DNA of 64,000 bases, taken from the NCBI GenBank assembly GCA_947448725.1, contig CANFOM010000005.1, forward strand, positions 1 through 64,000, read 5' to 3'. Below are positions 17,282 to 26,689 of this stretch, in pieces. Source of the stretch: Bacteroidota bacterium. GTDB taxonomy: Bacteria; Bacteroidota; Bacteroidia; Chitinophagales; Chitinophagaceae. How positions within the stretch are numbered: position 1 is the stretch's first letter; each line of letters starts with the position of its first letter. The notes beneath the pieces are model-generated. The model saw nothing but the letters and a program-made list of their open reading frames with translations. It had not been told where the DNA came from and did not search any database. Both the position numbers and the translations under genes were made by a program.

Positions 17282-19720
17282 TTATTTGCTTGTTTTAATC
17301 ATTTGAATTTTTCCATTCATTAAAACTTTTGCACTGGCTTGAGTAGCTGATTTTATTTTAACATTGGTTACCTGACCAGCACTCCAACTCATATCAATTT
17401 CATAATTGCCTCTAGCTTTAATTCCTTTTACAGCACCAGCAGGCCATGCCTTTGGTAAGGCTGGCAACAATTCAATATAATCCGAATTAGACTGTACAAG
17501 CATCTCAGCCACTGCAGCAGCGCCTCCAAAATTGCCATCAATTTGAAAAGGAGGATGCGCATCTAATAAATTAGGATAAGTACCTCCCGCATTGGAGTAA
17601 TTTTCTTTAGTTTCATCAGGAGGCACATACTTTAATAATTCACGATACATTTTATAGGCATGGTCTCCGTCTTTTAATCTTGCCCATAAATTAATTCTCC
17701 ATCCTTTGGACCAGCCTGTTGTTTCATCTCCTTTAATTTCTAGTGTTTTTTTAGCAGCGGCAGCAATGGTGGGTGTTTTATCTACGGTCACATGGGTGCC
17801 AGGAAATAATCCATATAAATGACTTTGGTGACGATGCTTGGGTTCGTTGTCTTCCCAATCATAATACCACTCTTGCAAATTTCCAGCCTTCCCCACTTGA
17901 TAAGGATGTAAATTATTTAATGCAGTATTAATTTTTAAAGCAAAATCATTGTCATTCTTTAAAATCTTTTGAGCTGCTAAAATATCTAAAAATAATTCTC
18001 TTATCATTGCTAAATCGGCAGTACCTCCAGAAAGAACCGCCCCTACATAACCAGTTGGTGTTTTAAAAGTGTTTTCTGGTGAAGTGGAAGGAGACGTAAT
18101 TAATTGACCACTACTATCTGGAATCAAAAATGCCAAACAAAATTCTGCAGCACCACGCATTAATGGATACGCTTTTTGTTCTAGGAAAGTTTGATCATGC
18201 GTAAATAAATAATGTTCCCATAAATGAGCTGATGCCCAAGTGCCGCCCATGGTCCAATTGGCCCAGCTGGGATCTCCATTACCAAAGTTACCTACTGGGT
18301 TAGACATGGCCCAAATATCTGAATTGTGATGAGCTACCCAACCTGGCATATTGTAAAATGTTTTAGCGGTAATTTTTCCAGTTGTAGAAAGGTTTCCAAT
18401 AAATTGTAAAAATGGCATATGCATTTCAGATAGATTGGTATTTTCGGCCAACCAATAATTTTCTTCTGCATTAATGTTGATGGTATAATTGCTAGACCAA
18501 GGTGGTTGAAGATAAGGATTCCACAAGCCTTGTAAATTTGCAGGCACCCCTGGTGTGCGTGAACTCGATATTAATAAGTACCGACCATATTGAAAATATA
18601 AGGTTTCTAAATATGGATCTGATTCGCCTTTGGCATAACGTTTTAAACGCTCATCGGTGGGTAAATTAACCAAGTCTTTATCGGCTAGTTTTAATTCAAC
18701 ACGTTTAAAATAAGTTTGATAATCTTTAACATGTTGTTTTTTAATCTCCCCCCATCCTGTTTGTTTGGCATGACTTAATTGTGCTTCAGCCATCGCAACA
18801 TTATTTAACCCTTTGGTAGCAGGATCCTTATCAAAGCCATTGAAACTGGTTGCCATAGAAATATAAATAGTGGCTTCTGTTGCACCCACCAAACTTAAAG
18901 AAGAATCGGTTTTTTTAATTTCGCCCGAAGTAGATTGTATTTGAATATTGGTACTAAAACGAGTTCCTCTTTTAGCATCAAACATGATAGCATTTCGAGA
19001 TTTTTGTACATAACTCGGGTCTGCTTTTACTGGCGCAATGCCGTTTATTTGAATGGTATTATTGGTATTAGTAGTGGTATGTTGTAATAAAGATTGAAAA
19101 TAAACAGTGAAGCCCAATGCACCTGCTTTTTTACTGGTTAAATGAATGGCTACTATTTTATCAGGATTAGAAACCAAGTATTCTCTTTCTATAATATTAT
19201 TATTAGACGTTGTTTTTACTTTTGCAATGGCTTGATCAATATCTAATTCGCGGTAATAATCTGTGATATAGGGATCATCATTCATTTCTAAAAATAAAGT
19301 GCCCAGTGGTGCATAAGATTCCGAAAATTTACCTTGTAATTTTTTTATTAACTCTGAGGCTTTTTTATAATTTTTTTCTTGTAATGCTTTTCTTACGGCA
19401 GGCAAATTTTTATAGGCTTGCGGATTCATATTGGCATTGACAGGTTCGCCAGACCATAAAGTAAGATCATTTAAATATATTTTATCAGTAGCTATACCTC
19501 CAAATACAGTAGCTCCTTGATGCCCATTGCCTATTACCAATGCTTCTTCAAAATACTTGGCAGGTTGATCGTACCAAAGTTTAAGTGGTTGTTGAATAGA
19601 AGCTACCGGTAGATTGGCGGTAGTTTGTTTAGGCACTTCCTTTTTTTTATTTTGTTTTTTCTGTGCAAACAAAATAACAGGACTGCAAATTAGAATTAGA
19701 AATAATTTATGAAATTTCAT
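17282..19720 (-). CDS. Glycoside hydrolase family 95 (alpha-L-fucosidase / galactosidase type), secreted
   Basis: 812 residues from the ATG at 19720, which begins a good signal peptide (MKFHKLFLILICSPVILFAQ). An in-frame ATG at 19741 adds seven residues. The GH95 N-terminal beta-domain starts with LKLWYDQPAKYFEEALVIGNG, and GGIATDKIYLNDLTLWSGEP is a family hallmark. The (alpha/alpha)6 barrel holds INAEENYWLAE (Asn), TSPSTSPENTF (acid Glu) and PFQIDGNFGG (Asp), the three catalytic positions known for GH95. It likely removes terminal fucose or L-galactose from glycans. It is the last gene of a minus-strand run with the BNR protein (38 bases from its stop to this start) and the M1 peptidase. Confidence 0.93.
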   Translation of the reverse strand: MKFHKLFLILICSPVILFAQKKQNKKKEVPKQTTANLPVASIQQPLKLWYDQPAKYFEEALVIGNGHQGATVFGGIATDKIYLNDLTLWSGEPVNANMNPQAYKNLPAVRKALQEKNYKKASELIKKLQGKFSESYAPLGTLFLEMNDDPYITDYYRELDIDQAIAKVKTTSNNNIIEREYLVSNPDKIVAIHLTSKKAGALGFTVYFQSLLQHTTTNTNNTIQINGIAPVKADPSYVQKSRNAIMFDAKRGTRFSTNIQIQSTSGEIKKTDSSLSLVGATEATIYISMATSFNGFDKDPATKGLNNVAMAEAQLSHAKQTGWGEIKKQHVKDYQTYFKRVELKLADKDLVNLPTDERLKRYAKGESDPYLETLYFQYGRYLLISSSRTPGVPANLQGLWNPYLQPPWSSNYTININAEENYWLAENTNLSEMHMPFLQFIGNLSTTGKITAKTFYNMPGWVAHHNSDIWAMSNPVGNFGNGDPSWANWTMGGTWASAHLWEHYLFTHDQTFLEQKAYPLMRGAAEFCLAFLIPDSSGQLITSPSTSPENTFKTPTGYVGAVLSGGTADLAMIRELFLDILAAQKILKNDNDFALKINTALNNLHPYQVGKAGNLQEWYYDWEDNEPKHRHQSHLYGLFPGTHVTVDKTPTIAAAAKKTLEIKGDETTGWSKGWRINLWARLKDGDHAYKMYRELLKYVPPDETKENYSNAGGTYPNLLDAHPPFQIDGNFGGAAAVAEMLVQSNSDYIELLPALPKAWPAGAVKGIKARGNYEIDMSWSAGQVTNVKIKSATQASAKVLMNGKIQMIKTSK

Positions 19721-19758
19721 AGTTACTAGATTAAAATACAATTTTATGGTTTTTTCTT

Positions 19759-22700
19759 TTATTTTTTGCCTTTGGTAGGCATTAAAATAGTATCTAAATG
19801 ATTTAATTCGATGGCCAATTCTGCTTTTAGTTCTTCAAAAACCTTGTAAGAACCTGCCGTTGGTTTATAATCTCCCGACTCCACCACCCGCATTAATGCA
19901 GCCAATTTATTATCTAATTTAATAGGAAAATTCAATGGGTCTTGTGCACTTTGATTTTTTACTTGATATAAATTTTCTTCAATGGCAGAAAGTTGTTGGA
20001 GAAGTATTTTTATTTCGTTCAAACGTTTTGGTTTTGAAGTAACCATTTCTGTTTTAAGTTTTTCCTTAATGGCCCTAATATGGATAACAGCATCATTGGC
20101 TTTGCTTACTTCATCTCTAATTTGAATGGATAATTTAAATTTTTCTTCTACCTCCGCCATGCTAATATCTGTAGCTCTTGGGTCTAACTTAATTTCAAAT
20201 GATTCAGTTACCGACTTTCCACCCGCTGTCATTCGAACTTGATACATACCTGGAACAGCCATTGGGCCTGTGTATACGGGAGCACTCCAAAAAATCATGC
20301 CTTTAAAATAACTAGCCCCAGGATATTTTAAATCCCATTCAAATTTATTTAATCCAGGCTTAATTACTGGAGCAACTGGCTTTCTATCCTCCTCATCCTC
20401 TTCCAATATAGTGCTGTCCTTTTTATCTTTTGGAACCGCTCCTATAAATGTTTGAATGGCCCTCCCTTCTTTATTTAGAATTTCTATTTTTAAATCTTTT
20501 ACTTCTTTGTCTAAATAATATTGGAATACTGCTTTTTGAACATTTCTAACAGCATAATAAGGTTTAAATAAATGAAGCCCTGCTTGTATACCTTGGTCCT
20601 TGGTTCTTACTGGCGAAATATCATCTAACACATATATAGAACGGCCATGGGTGGCAATAACAATATCTTTCTCTGTAACCCTAATATCAGAAACTTGCAC
20701 ATCAGGTAAATTCAAACTCAAAGATTCCCAATTTTCACCATCATTGTAAGAAACCCAAATGCCATGCTCGGAACCTGCATACAATAAACCTGGTCTTGTA
20801 CTATCTTCTCTAATGGCATGTACATAATCATCTGCGCGAATGCCCTTAATAATTTTTTTCCAACTAGCTCCAAAGTCCGAGGTCTTCCAAATATAAGGAG
20901 TTCGATCATCCATTTGATAACGTTTAGCTGCAATATAAGCGGTGCCTGCATTAAAACGAGAGGCTTCTATAATACTTACTCTCGTATTTTTTGGCATGTC
21001 CGTTGGTGTAATATTTATCCAATGCTTACCCCCATCTTTTGTAAGATGTACTAAGCCATCATCCGAACCTGCCCATATAATATTTACATCTTGATAAGAG
21101 GGTGCTAATGCAAATACGGTACCATAAATTTCTGGACCATTCATGTCCCTTGTAATCACACCACCACTTACCCCCAAAGTAGTAGAATCATTGTACGTTA
21201 AATCGGGACTAATTTGTTCCCAGCTTTGTCCTTCATTGGTTGTTTTCCAAACATGTTGAGAACAAGTAAATAAAACCTTGGGGTCAACTGGAGAAAAAAC
21301 AATTGGATAAGTCCATTGCCATCTTTCAGGTAAGGTTTTAGCTTCTTCTCCCGAAAAAAATCTTGGATATACTTGTACATCACGTCCTTGACCAGTCATT
21401 CTATTAATACGAGTGAGCAATGCGCCCTGACTACCTGCATAAAAAATATCTGGATTCTTTGGATCTTGTGTGATGTAGCCGCTTTCGCCACCGCCCACTT
21501 CATACGCAAACCCAATGCCCGCTTTGGTAGTATTGGTTCTTACCGCCCTGTGTTTATAATCTTCACTGGGTAATGCTATGGTGGAATTGTCTTGTTGTGC
21601 TGCTGCTACTTGATAAGGAAAATCGCTGGTAGTTGTGATATGATACAATTGAGCCGTTGGAAAATCTTCATCTGTCCAACTTAAACCACCGTTAATTGAA
21701 ACAGTTCCACCACCATCATTAGAAGTAGCCATTCGCATTGGATCGGTAGGGTCAATCCATAAATCATGATTGTCTCCATGAGGTACTGTTATTTCTGTTT
21801 TAAAGCTTACACCGCCATCGGTAGATTTATAAAAATTTACATTCAATCCGTAAACGGTGTTTTTATCTTTTGGATCCGCCACTATTCTTGAATAATAAAA
21901 TGCACGTTGACGTAATTTTCTTTCATTGTTGACCATTTTCCAGTTAGCTCCACCATCATCAGATCGGTACAATCCACCATCCGGTGATTCTACGATGGCC
22001 CACACTCTATTGCCATCAACAGGGGAAACCGTTACACCAATTTTTCCAACTACTTTAGGCATACCAGGATTTTTAGAAAGTATTTGCCAACTAGTACCTC
22101 CATTCGTAGATTTATACAATGCAGAAGTGCCCACATCAGCCCACATTTTATAAGGAGTTCTGTAAACTTCCCAAATGCTGGTATAGATAGTTTCTGGATT
22201 TTGTGGATCGATTACTAAATCCTCTGCGCCTGCTTTATCATTCACATATAAAACCTTCGTCCAAGTTTTACCACCATCAATGGTTTTAAAAACACCACGA
22301 TCTTCATTTGGACCAAAGGCATGACCCAATGCAGATACATATACTATATCTGGATTGGTAGGATGTACGCGAACTCTAGAAATGGTTTGTGTATTTTTTA
22401 ATCCTACATTTTTCCATGTTAGTCCGCCATCGATGGATTTATAAACACCATCCCCCTGCATTATATTTCCTCTAAATTCTGTTTCTCCTGTTCCTATATA
22501 AATAATGTCAGGATTCGTGGGAGATACGGCCACAGCGCCTACCGAAGAGCTAGTCAATTGACCGTCTGTAACGGGTTTCCAGTTGAGACCCCCATCGGTT
22601 GTTTTCCAAAGACCTCCACCTACTGCTCCAAAATAATATTCATTTTTACGACTCGGGCTACCAGAGATACCCAAAGAACGACCCCCGCGATTGGGTCCAA

Positions 22701-22815
22701 TATTTCTCCAAGTCATTCCTTTTAATACACTAGTTGAATCTTGTTGTGCGAGTAGGGTGGTGCTAAAAAGCAAAGCCACTTTTAAAAAAAATAAAACAGG
22801 AGTACTACATTTCAT
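19759..22815 (-). CDS. Secreted BNR/Asp-box beta-propeller protein (VPS10/sortilin-like)
   Basis: 1018 residues with a signal peptide (MKCSTPVLFFLKVALLFSTTLLAQ). Repeated Asp-boxes of type S-x-DGG-x-W occur across residues about 50-720, for example WKTTDGGLNW, YKSIDGGLTW, FKTIDGGKTW, YKSTNGGTSW, YRSDDGGANW and VSYNDGENW. This pattern indicates a ten-bladed or double propeller of the sortilin/VPS10 or GH74-like type. A C-terminal region of about 250 residues ends in a helical segment. The repeats are structural, so hydrolase activity cannot be asserted. It is 14 bases downstream of the M1 peptidase gene and almost certainly co-transcribed with it. Confidence 0.88.
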   Translation of the reverse strand: MKCSTPVLFFLKVALLFSTTLLAQQDSTSVLKGMTWRNIGPNRGGRSLGISGSPSRKNEYYFGAVGGGLWKTTDGGLNWKPVTDGQLTSSSVGAVAVSPTNPDIIYIGTGETEFRGNIMQGDGVYKSIDGGLTWKNVGLKNTQTISRVRVHPTNPDIVYVSALGHAFGPNEDRGVFKTIDGGKTWTKVLYVNDKAGAEDLVIDPQNPETIYTSIWEVYRTPYKMWADVGTSALYKSTNGGTSWQILSKNPGMPKVVGKIGVTVSPVDGNRVWAIVESPDGGLYRSDDGGANWKMVNNERKLRQRAFYYSRIVADPKDKNTVYGLNVNFYKSTDGGVSFKTEITVPHGDNHDLWIDPTDPMRMATSNDGGGTVSINGGLSWTDEDFPTAQLYHITTTSDFPYQVAAAQQDNSTIALPSEDYKHRAVRTNTTKAGIGFAYEVGGGESGYITQDPKNPDIFYAGSQGALLTRINRMTGQGRDVQVYPRFFSGEEAKTLPERWQWTYPIVFSPVDPKVLFTCSQHVWKTTNEGQSWEQISPDLTYNDSTTLGVSGGVITRDMNGPEIYGTVFALAPSYQDVNIIWAGSDDGLVHLTKDGGKHWINITPTDMPKNTRVSIIEASRFNAGTAYIAAKRYQMDDRTPYIWKTSDFGASWKKIIKGIRADDYVHAIREDSTRPGLLYAGSEHGIWVSYNDGENWESLSLNLPDVQVSDIRVTEKDIVIATHGRSIYVLDDISPVRTKDQGIQAGLHLFKPYYAVRNVQKAVFQYYLDKEVKDLKIEILNKEGRAIQTFIGAVPKDKKDSTILEEDEEDRKPVAPVIKPGLNKFEWDLKYPGASYFKGMIFWSAPVYTGPMAVPGMYQVRMTAGGKSVTESFEIKLDPRATDISMAEVEEKFKLSIQIRDEVSKANDAVIHIRAIKEKLKTEMVTSKPKRLNEIKILLQQLSAIEENLYQVKNQSAQDPLNFPIKLDNKLAALMRVVESGDYKPTAGSYKVFEELKAELAIELNHLDTILMPTKGKK

Positions 22816-22829
22816 ACTGTAAAATTTTA

Positions 22830-24821
22830 TTATTTTTTAGTCCAAGTATTGTTGGAAGGATTAAAATCGGGCATTAATTTATCTGGGTCATAAGTAACCG
22901 ATTCAATCGCTTCTTTGCAATTGTATTTAAATGTCCAGGAAATATTTCTTTCCCAAATTTCAACAGGCAATTTGATGCGATCTATTTTTCCACTGCTTAA
23001 TTTAATTTCTAAAACTACGGGCATCACCATTTGCTCTAAATTATCTAAAGTAATCAATGCGCCTTTGGATAGATCATTACTATCCACATACTTCACTTCA
23101 GTTACAGCCACATCTAATCTCCAATTATTGACAAACCACCCTCTCCAAAACCATTGTAAACTTTCACCAGCTACATTTTCAATAGTTCTAAAAAAATCAT
23201 CGGGTGTAGGATGTTTATAAGCCCACCTTTCAATATAAGTTGTAAAAGCGCGATCAAAACGCTCTTTACCCAAAATTTGTTCACGCAATAAAGTAAGTCC
23301 TTCACCTGGTTTACTATAAGACAATGTTCCATTGTTTCTTTCTTTATAATTGTCCACATAACTTAAAATAGGTTCCAATCCAATCGCCGTATATCTATTG
23401 GCAATATCATGTTTATCAACAGGTCTTTTGGATCTATATTCTCCATTATTAAAATCAGCTTGTGATAAGGTATTGATAAAAGTATTAAATCCTTCATCCA
23501 TCCAGCCATACAATCTTTCGTTGGATCCAACAATCATTGGAAACCAAGTGTGTCCAAATTCATGATCGTTCACATGCATGAGTCCGGCAGTTTTTGCACG
23601 AGCGCCACAAAATACAATGCCCGGATATTCCATTCCTCCCACATTACCCGCAACACAGGTAGCAACAGGATAAGGATAGGTATACCATTTAGCAGAATTG
23701 TATTCAATTGATTTTTTTACATATTCGGTAGAACGTCCCCAAGCGGTATCACCATTGCTTTCTATAGGATAGGCAGATACAGCGATTGATTTTTTTCCAC
23801 CTGGTAAATTTATTTTTGCAGCATCTACGATAAATGAAGAGGAGGCCGCCCAAGCAGCATCGCGCGCATTATTAATTTTAAAATGCCAGGTGCGTTCTTT
23901 ATTTAATACTGTATTAGAATTTTCTTTTTCTACTTCTTCTGCTGTTCTAATTAAAATGGTTTTATCAGATGCTGCTGCTTCATTCCATCGCTTTAATTGT
24001 TCTGTGGTATACACTTCTTTCGGATTCATTAATTCGCCAGAACCAACCACAACAATATTGGAAGCAGCGGTGATGGCAATATCAAAGTCGCCATACTCCA
24101 AATAAAATTCACCAGGTCCAGTATAAGGATGTGTATTCCATCCCAGCACATCATCAAATACACAGATTCTAGGATACCATTGTGCTACGGTAAATATTTT
24201 TCCATTTTTGGTTGGCAATATCCCCATTCTGTCAGATCCATAGTCAGGTGAAATAAAAGAATAATCAATTTTAATTTTTAGGTTTCCGCCATGTGCAACT
24301 ATTGCTTTCTCCAAAAAGATTTGCATACGCGTATCTTCAATCATGAACTTCACTTCGGTAGTAATTTCGTTTTTTGATCCAGATAAAATACTTACCGATT
24401 TTATTTTATACCCTGCATCAAATTTCTGTGCACGACCGGCATTCCTACTTCCACTCAATGGAACGATGGCATTGCCTCTGGAATCTTCTTTAAATAAATT
24501 TTGATCTAACTGCATCCAAATGAAATTCAAATTTTGTGGGCTATTGTTAGTATAAGACAGTATTTCTGTACCGCTTATTTCGTTATTGGCTACATTGAGC
24601 TTAACAGCTAATTTGTAATCTGCTTTATTTTGCCAATATTTTGGACCAGGTTCGCCAGAAGCAGCCCTATATTCGTTACCATTATGCGTATAAAAGAATG
24701 GCGCAAAGGCCTCATGATAATTGTATTTAGAAGAAGGTGCCCCTGTGGTTTGCGCATCAACAGAATATTGAAAGCTTGCAAGAAGCAAAAAGAAGCTGAA
24801 AAAGAAAGATATTTTTTTCAT
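22830..24821 (-). CDS. Secreted M1-family zinc metallopeptidase
   Basis: 663 residues with a signal peptide ([23 protein letters not shown]). The gluzincin motif HExxH is at H420-H424 ([12 protein letters not shown]), and the third zinc ligand is E443 (WMDEGFNTF), 19 residues later. The exopeptidase loop is a variant, GGMEYP, in place of GAMEN. The N-terminal beta-saddle ([17 protein letters not shown]) is typical of M1. It probably trims peptides in the periplasm. It is the first gene of the operon M1 / BNR / GH95 and is divergent from the small membrane protein at 24974. Confidence 0.92.
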   Translation of the reverse strand: MKKISFFFSFFLLLASFQYSVDAQTTGAPSSKYNYHEAFAPFFYTHNGNEYRAASGEPGPKYWQNKADYKLAVKLNVANNEISGTEILSYTNNSPQNLNFIWMQLDQNLFKEDSRGNAIVPLSGSRNAGRAQKFDAGYKIKSVSILSGSKNEITTEVKFMIEDTRMQIFLEKAIVAHGGNLKIKIDYSFISPDYGSDRMGILPTKNGKIFTVAQWYPRICVFDDVLGWNTHPYTGPGEFYLEYGDFDIAITAASNIVVVGSGELMNPKEVYTTEQLKRWNEAAASDKTILIRTAEEVEKENSNTVLNKERTWHFKINNARDAAWAASSSFIVDAAKINLPGGKKSIAVSAYPIESNGDTAWGRSTEYVKKSIEYNSAKWYTYPYPVATCVAGNVGGMEYPGIVFCGARAKTAGLMHVNDHEFGHTWFPMIVGSNERLYGWMDEGFNTFINTLSQADFNNGEYRSKRPVDKHDIANRYTAIGLEPILSYVDNYKERNNGTLSYSKPGEGLTLLREQILGKERFDRAFTTYIERWAYKHPTPDDFFRTIENVAGESLQWFWRGWFVNNWRLDVAVTEVKYVDSNDLSKGALITLDNLEQMVMPVVLEIKLSSGKIDRIKLPVEIWERNISWTFKYNCKEAIESVTYDPDKLMPDFNPSNNTWTKK

Positions 24822-24947
24822 ATTATATAAATTGAGACTAACAATTTACAACAAATAATGCTGTGAATAGGGAGAACCTATATAAATGGCAGGCGTACAA
24901 AAAGGTTGACAATTAATGATTTATAAAGTAAAAACTACAATTTGTAT

Positions 24948-24955
24948 TATCTTTG
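24948..24955 (+). promoter_or_regulatory. -7 promoter box (TATCTTTG)
   Basis: Perfect TAnnTTTG. It is 18 bases before the ATG at 24974, giving a very short leader. The same octamer TATCTTTG recurs before mnmG, asnS and feoA. Confidence 0.65.
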
Positions 24956-24973
24956 TAGTATAAAAAATAAAAT

Positions 24974-25204
24974 ATGAGTCAAAATATAATCATTGCTGTT
25001 TGGATATTATCTGCTATCTATTGTATTTATAAATTAAATAAAAGATCTAAAAGTATTTCATTAGATGGTGTTATTGGCTATACCCCTGGATTAGAAGTTA
25101 TTATGGTGGTAGTATTGGGCCCATTATTGGCTGTAATTGATATATCACTTACCTGGATTAGAATTTACAAAGAAGCAGAAGAAGCTAGAAGAAGAGCGAA
25201 ATAA
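24974..25204 (+). CDS. Small two-helix membrane protein of unknown function
   Basis: 76 residues. Helix 1 is at about 4-20 (NIIIAVWILSAIYCIYKL), then a basic loop (NKRSKS), helix 2 at about 41-65 (LEVIMVVVLGPLLAVIDISL), and a charged tail (KEAEEARRRAK). I do not recognise the family. That it is a real gene is supported by a consensus -7 box 18 bases upstream and an intrinsic terminator downstream, so it forms a complete monocistronic unit. The positive-inside pattern suggests both ends may be cytoplasmic. Confidence 0.75.
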   Translation: MSQNIIIAVWILSAIYCIYKLNKRSKSISLDGVIGYTPGLEVIMVVVLGPLLAVIDISLTWIRIYKEAEEARRRAK

Positions 25205-25287
25205 TAGACAAAATGAATTTTCTATAAAATGAATAGAAAATTTTAAAGAATATCTATTCAAAATCCATTTGATATTAATTTAATTTC

Positions 25288-25317
25288 AAAAGGCTCCCGA
25301 AAAATTGGGGGCCTTTT
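25288..25317 (+). terminator. Intrinsic terminator of the small membrane protein gene
   Basis: aaaggctccc pairs with gggggccttt (one G-U) around a short A-rich loop, followed by ttttg. It lies about 85 bases after the stop at 25204. Confidence 0.7.
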
Positions 25318-25399
25318 GTGTTATAGGGAATAATATTAAATCTTGCTGAAATATATTTATAAAATCAGTACATTTAAAGTATTCAATTATTAACTAATA

Positions 25400-26659
25400 A
25401 TGCATAAAATAAAAGCCATGAAGCTAAACAAAATTTTACTTTCTTTAGGGTTGCTCCTTATCTCCCTTTCTTCCATTCACGCACAACCCACTGCAAAAAT
25501 TATTGCAGGTATTGCTGTAGACAGATTAAAACCTTATGATAATTTCATACAAAATGAAATTGAACAACACATGATTTCTGGTGCTGTTTCTCTTATTATG
25601 AGAAACGGAGTAGTCGTTCAAAATAAAGTTTTTGGTTATAAAGATATCGCCAATAAAGTGCCCATGAAAACGGATGATCTATTTTATATACAATCCATGA
25701 CCAAGCCCATTATTACTGTTGCATTTATGATGTTATTTGAAGAAGGACATTTTTTATTAACCGACCCGGTTTCTAAATATATTCCAGAATTTAAAAATAT
25801 GCGTGTAATTAAAAATATTGAGGATGGCATACATGGAGAAACAGAAGCATTAAAAAGTGAAATAACCATCGCTCAATTATTAAGTCACTCTGCCGGTTTA
25901 ACACATGGTATTAGTGGAAATAAATTTGATAGCGAATGGATAAAAGAAGTTTATGGCAAGCAATGGAATAATATTAAAGAAAGAACCCTAAGTTTCACAT
26001 CATTGCCTATGATAGGACAGCCCGGAAAGCAATGGTACTATAGTGCAGCGCCCGATTTACTTTCTACTTTGATAGAAAAATTTTCAGGAAAAACAACTGA
26101 TGAGTTTTTAAAAGAAAGAATTTTTAAACCATTGGGGATGAGCAATACAGGATATAATTTAACAGAAGAACAAATTGCCCGTGTAGTAAAAGTATATAAT
26201 GTAGAAAGCAATGGTACGCTTAGTTTGGCGCCAAGACAACCTCAATCCAAAGGCAATAAAGTTTGGAGCGGTATGAATGGTTTATTTTCTACCCCCGAAG
26301 ATTATTTAAAATTTTGCCAAATGCTTATGAACAATGGCAGCTGGAAAGGTAAACAATACTTAAGTCGTAAAACTATAGATATCATGACAAAAAACCATGT
26401 GGGCGACTTGTATGTGAAAACCAACGGGGATAGACAAGGTGAAGGTTTTGGTTATGGATTTGCGGTTATTGAAGATGTTGCAAAAACCAATCAGTTGGGT
26501 TCCAATGGTTTGTTTTATTGGTCTGGTGCATTTAATACGCACTTTTTTATTGACCCTAAAGAAAAATTGATTTCAATATTTTTTACACAATCTAATCCGC
26601 ATGATATTTATTATCATATGAAAATGAGACAGTTTGTTTATCAGGCTATTGTTGATTAA
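25400..26659 (+). CDS. Beta-lactamase-family serine hydrolase (class C / esterase type), secreted
   Basis: 419 residues with a signal peptide, using either ATG 25400 or ATG 25418 (MKLNKILLSLGLLLISLSSIHAQ). The catalytic SxxK is at S99-K102 (YIQSMTKPIITVAF). The second element is WYYSAAPDLL, the Tyr variant common in CubicO-type proteins, and LLSHSAGLTHG is a family hallmark. The third element near the C-terminus (FYWSGAFNTHFFIDP) replaces the KTG box. This set is typical of esterases or peptidases of the beta-lactamase fold more than of true AmpC enzymes. It is followed 30 bases later by GH9. Confidence 0.88.
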   Translation: MHKIKAMKLNKILLSLGLLLISLSSIHAQPTAKIIAGIAVDRLKPYDNFIQNEIEQHMISGAVSLIMRNGVVVQNKVFGYKDIANKVPMKTDDLFYIQSMTKPIITVAFMMLFEEGHFLLTDPVSKYIPEFKNMRVIKNIEDGIHGETEALKSEITIAQLLSHSAGLTHGISGNKFDSEWIKEVYGKQWNNIKERTLSFTSLPMIGQPGKQWYYSAAPDLLSTLIEKFSGKTTDEFLKERIFKPLGMSNTGYNLTEEQIARVVKVYNVESNGTLSLAPRQPQSKGNKVWSGMNGLFSTPEDYLKFCQMLMNNGSWKGKQYLSRKTIDIMTKNHVGDLYVKTNGDRQGEGFGYGFAVIEDVAKTNQLGSNGLFYWSGAFNTHFFIDPKEKLISIFFTQSNPHDIYYHMKMRQFVYQAIVD

Positions 26660-26689
26660 ACTTTTTAGGTGGATTATTAAAATTAAAGA

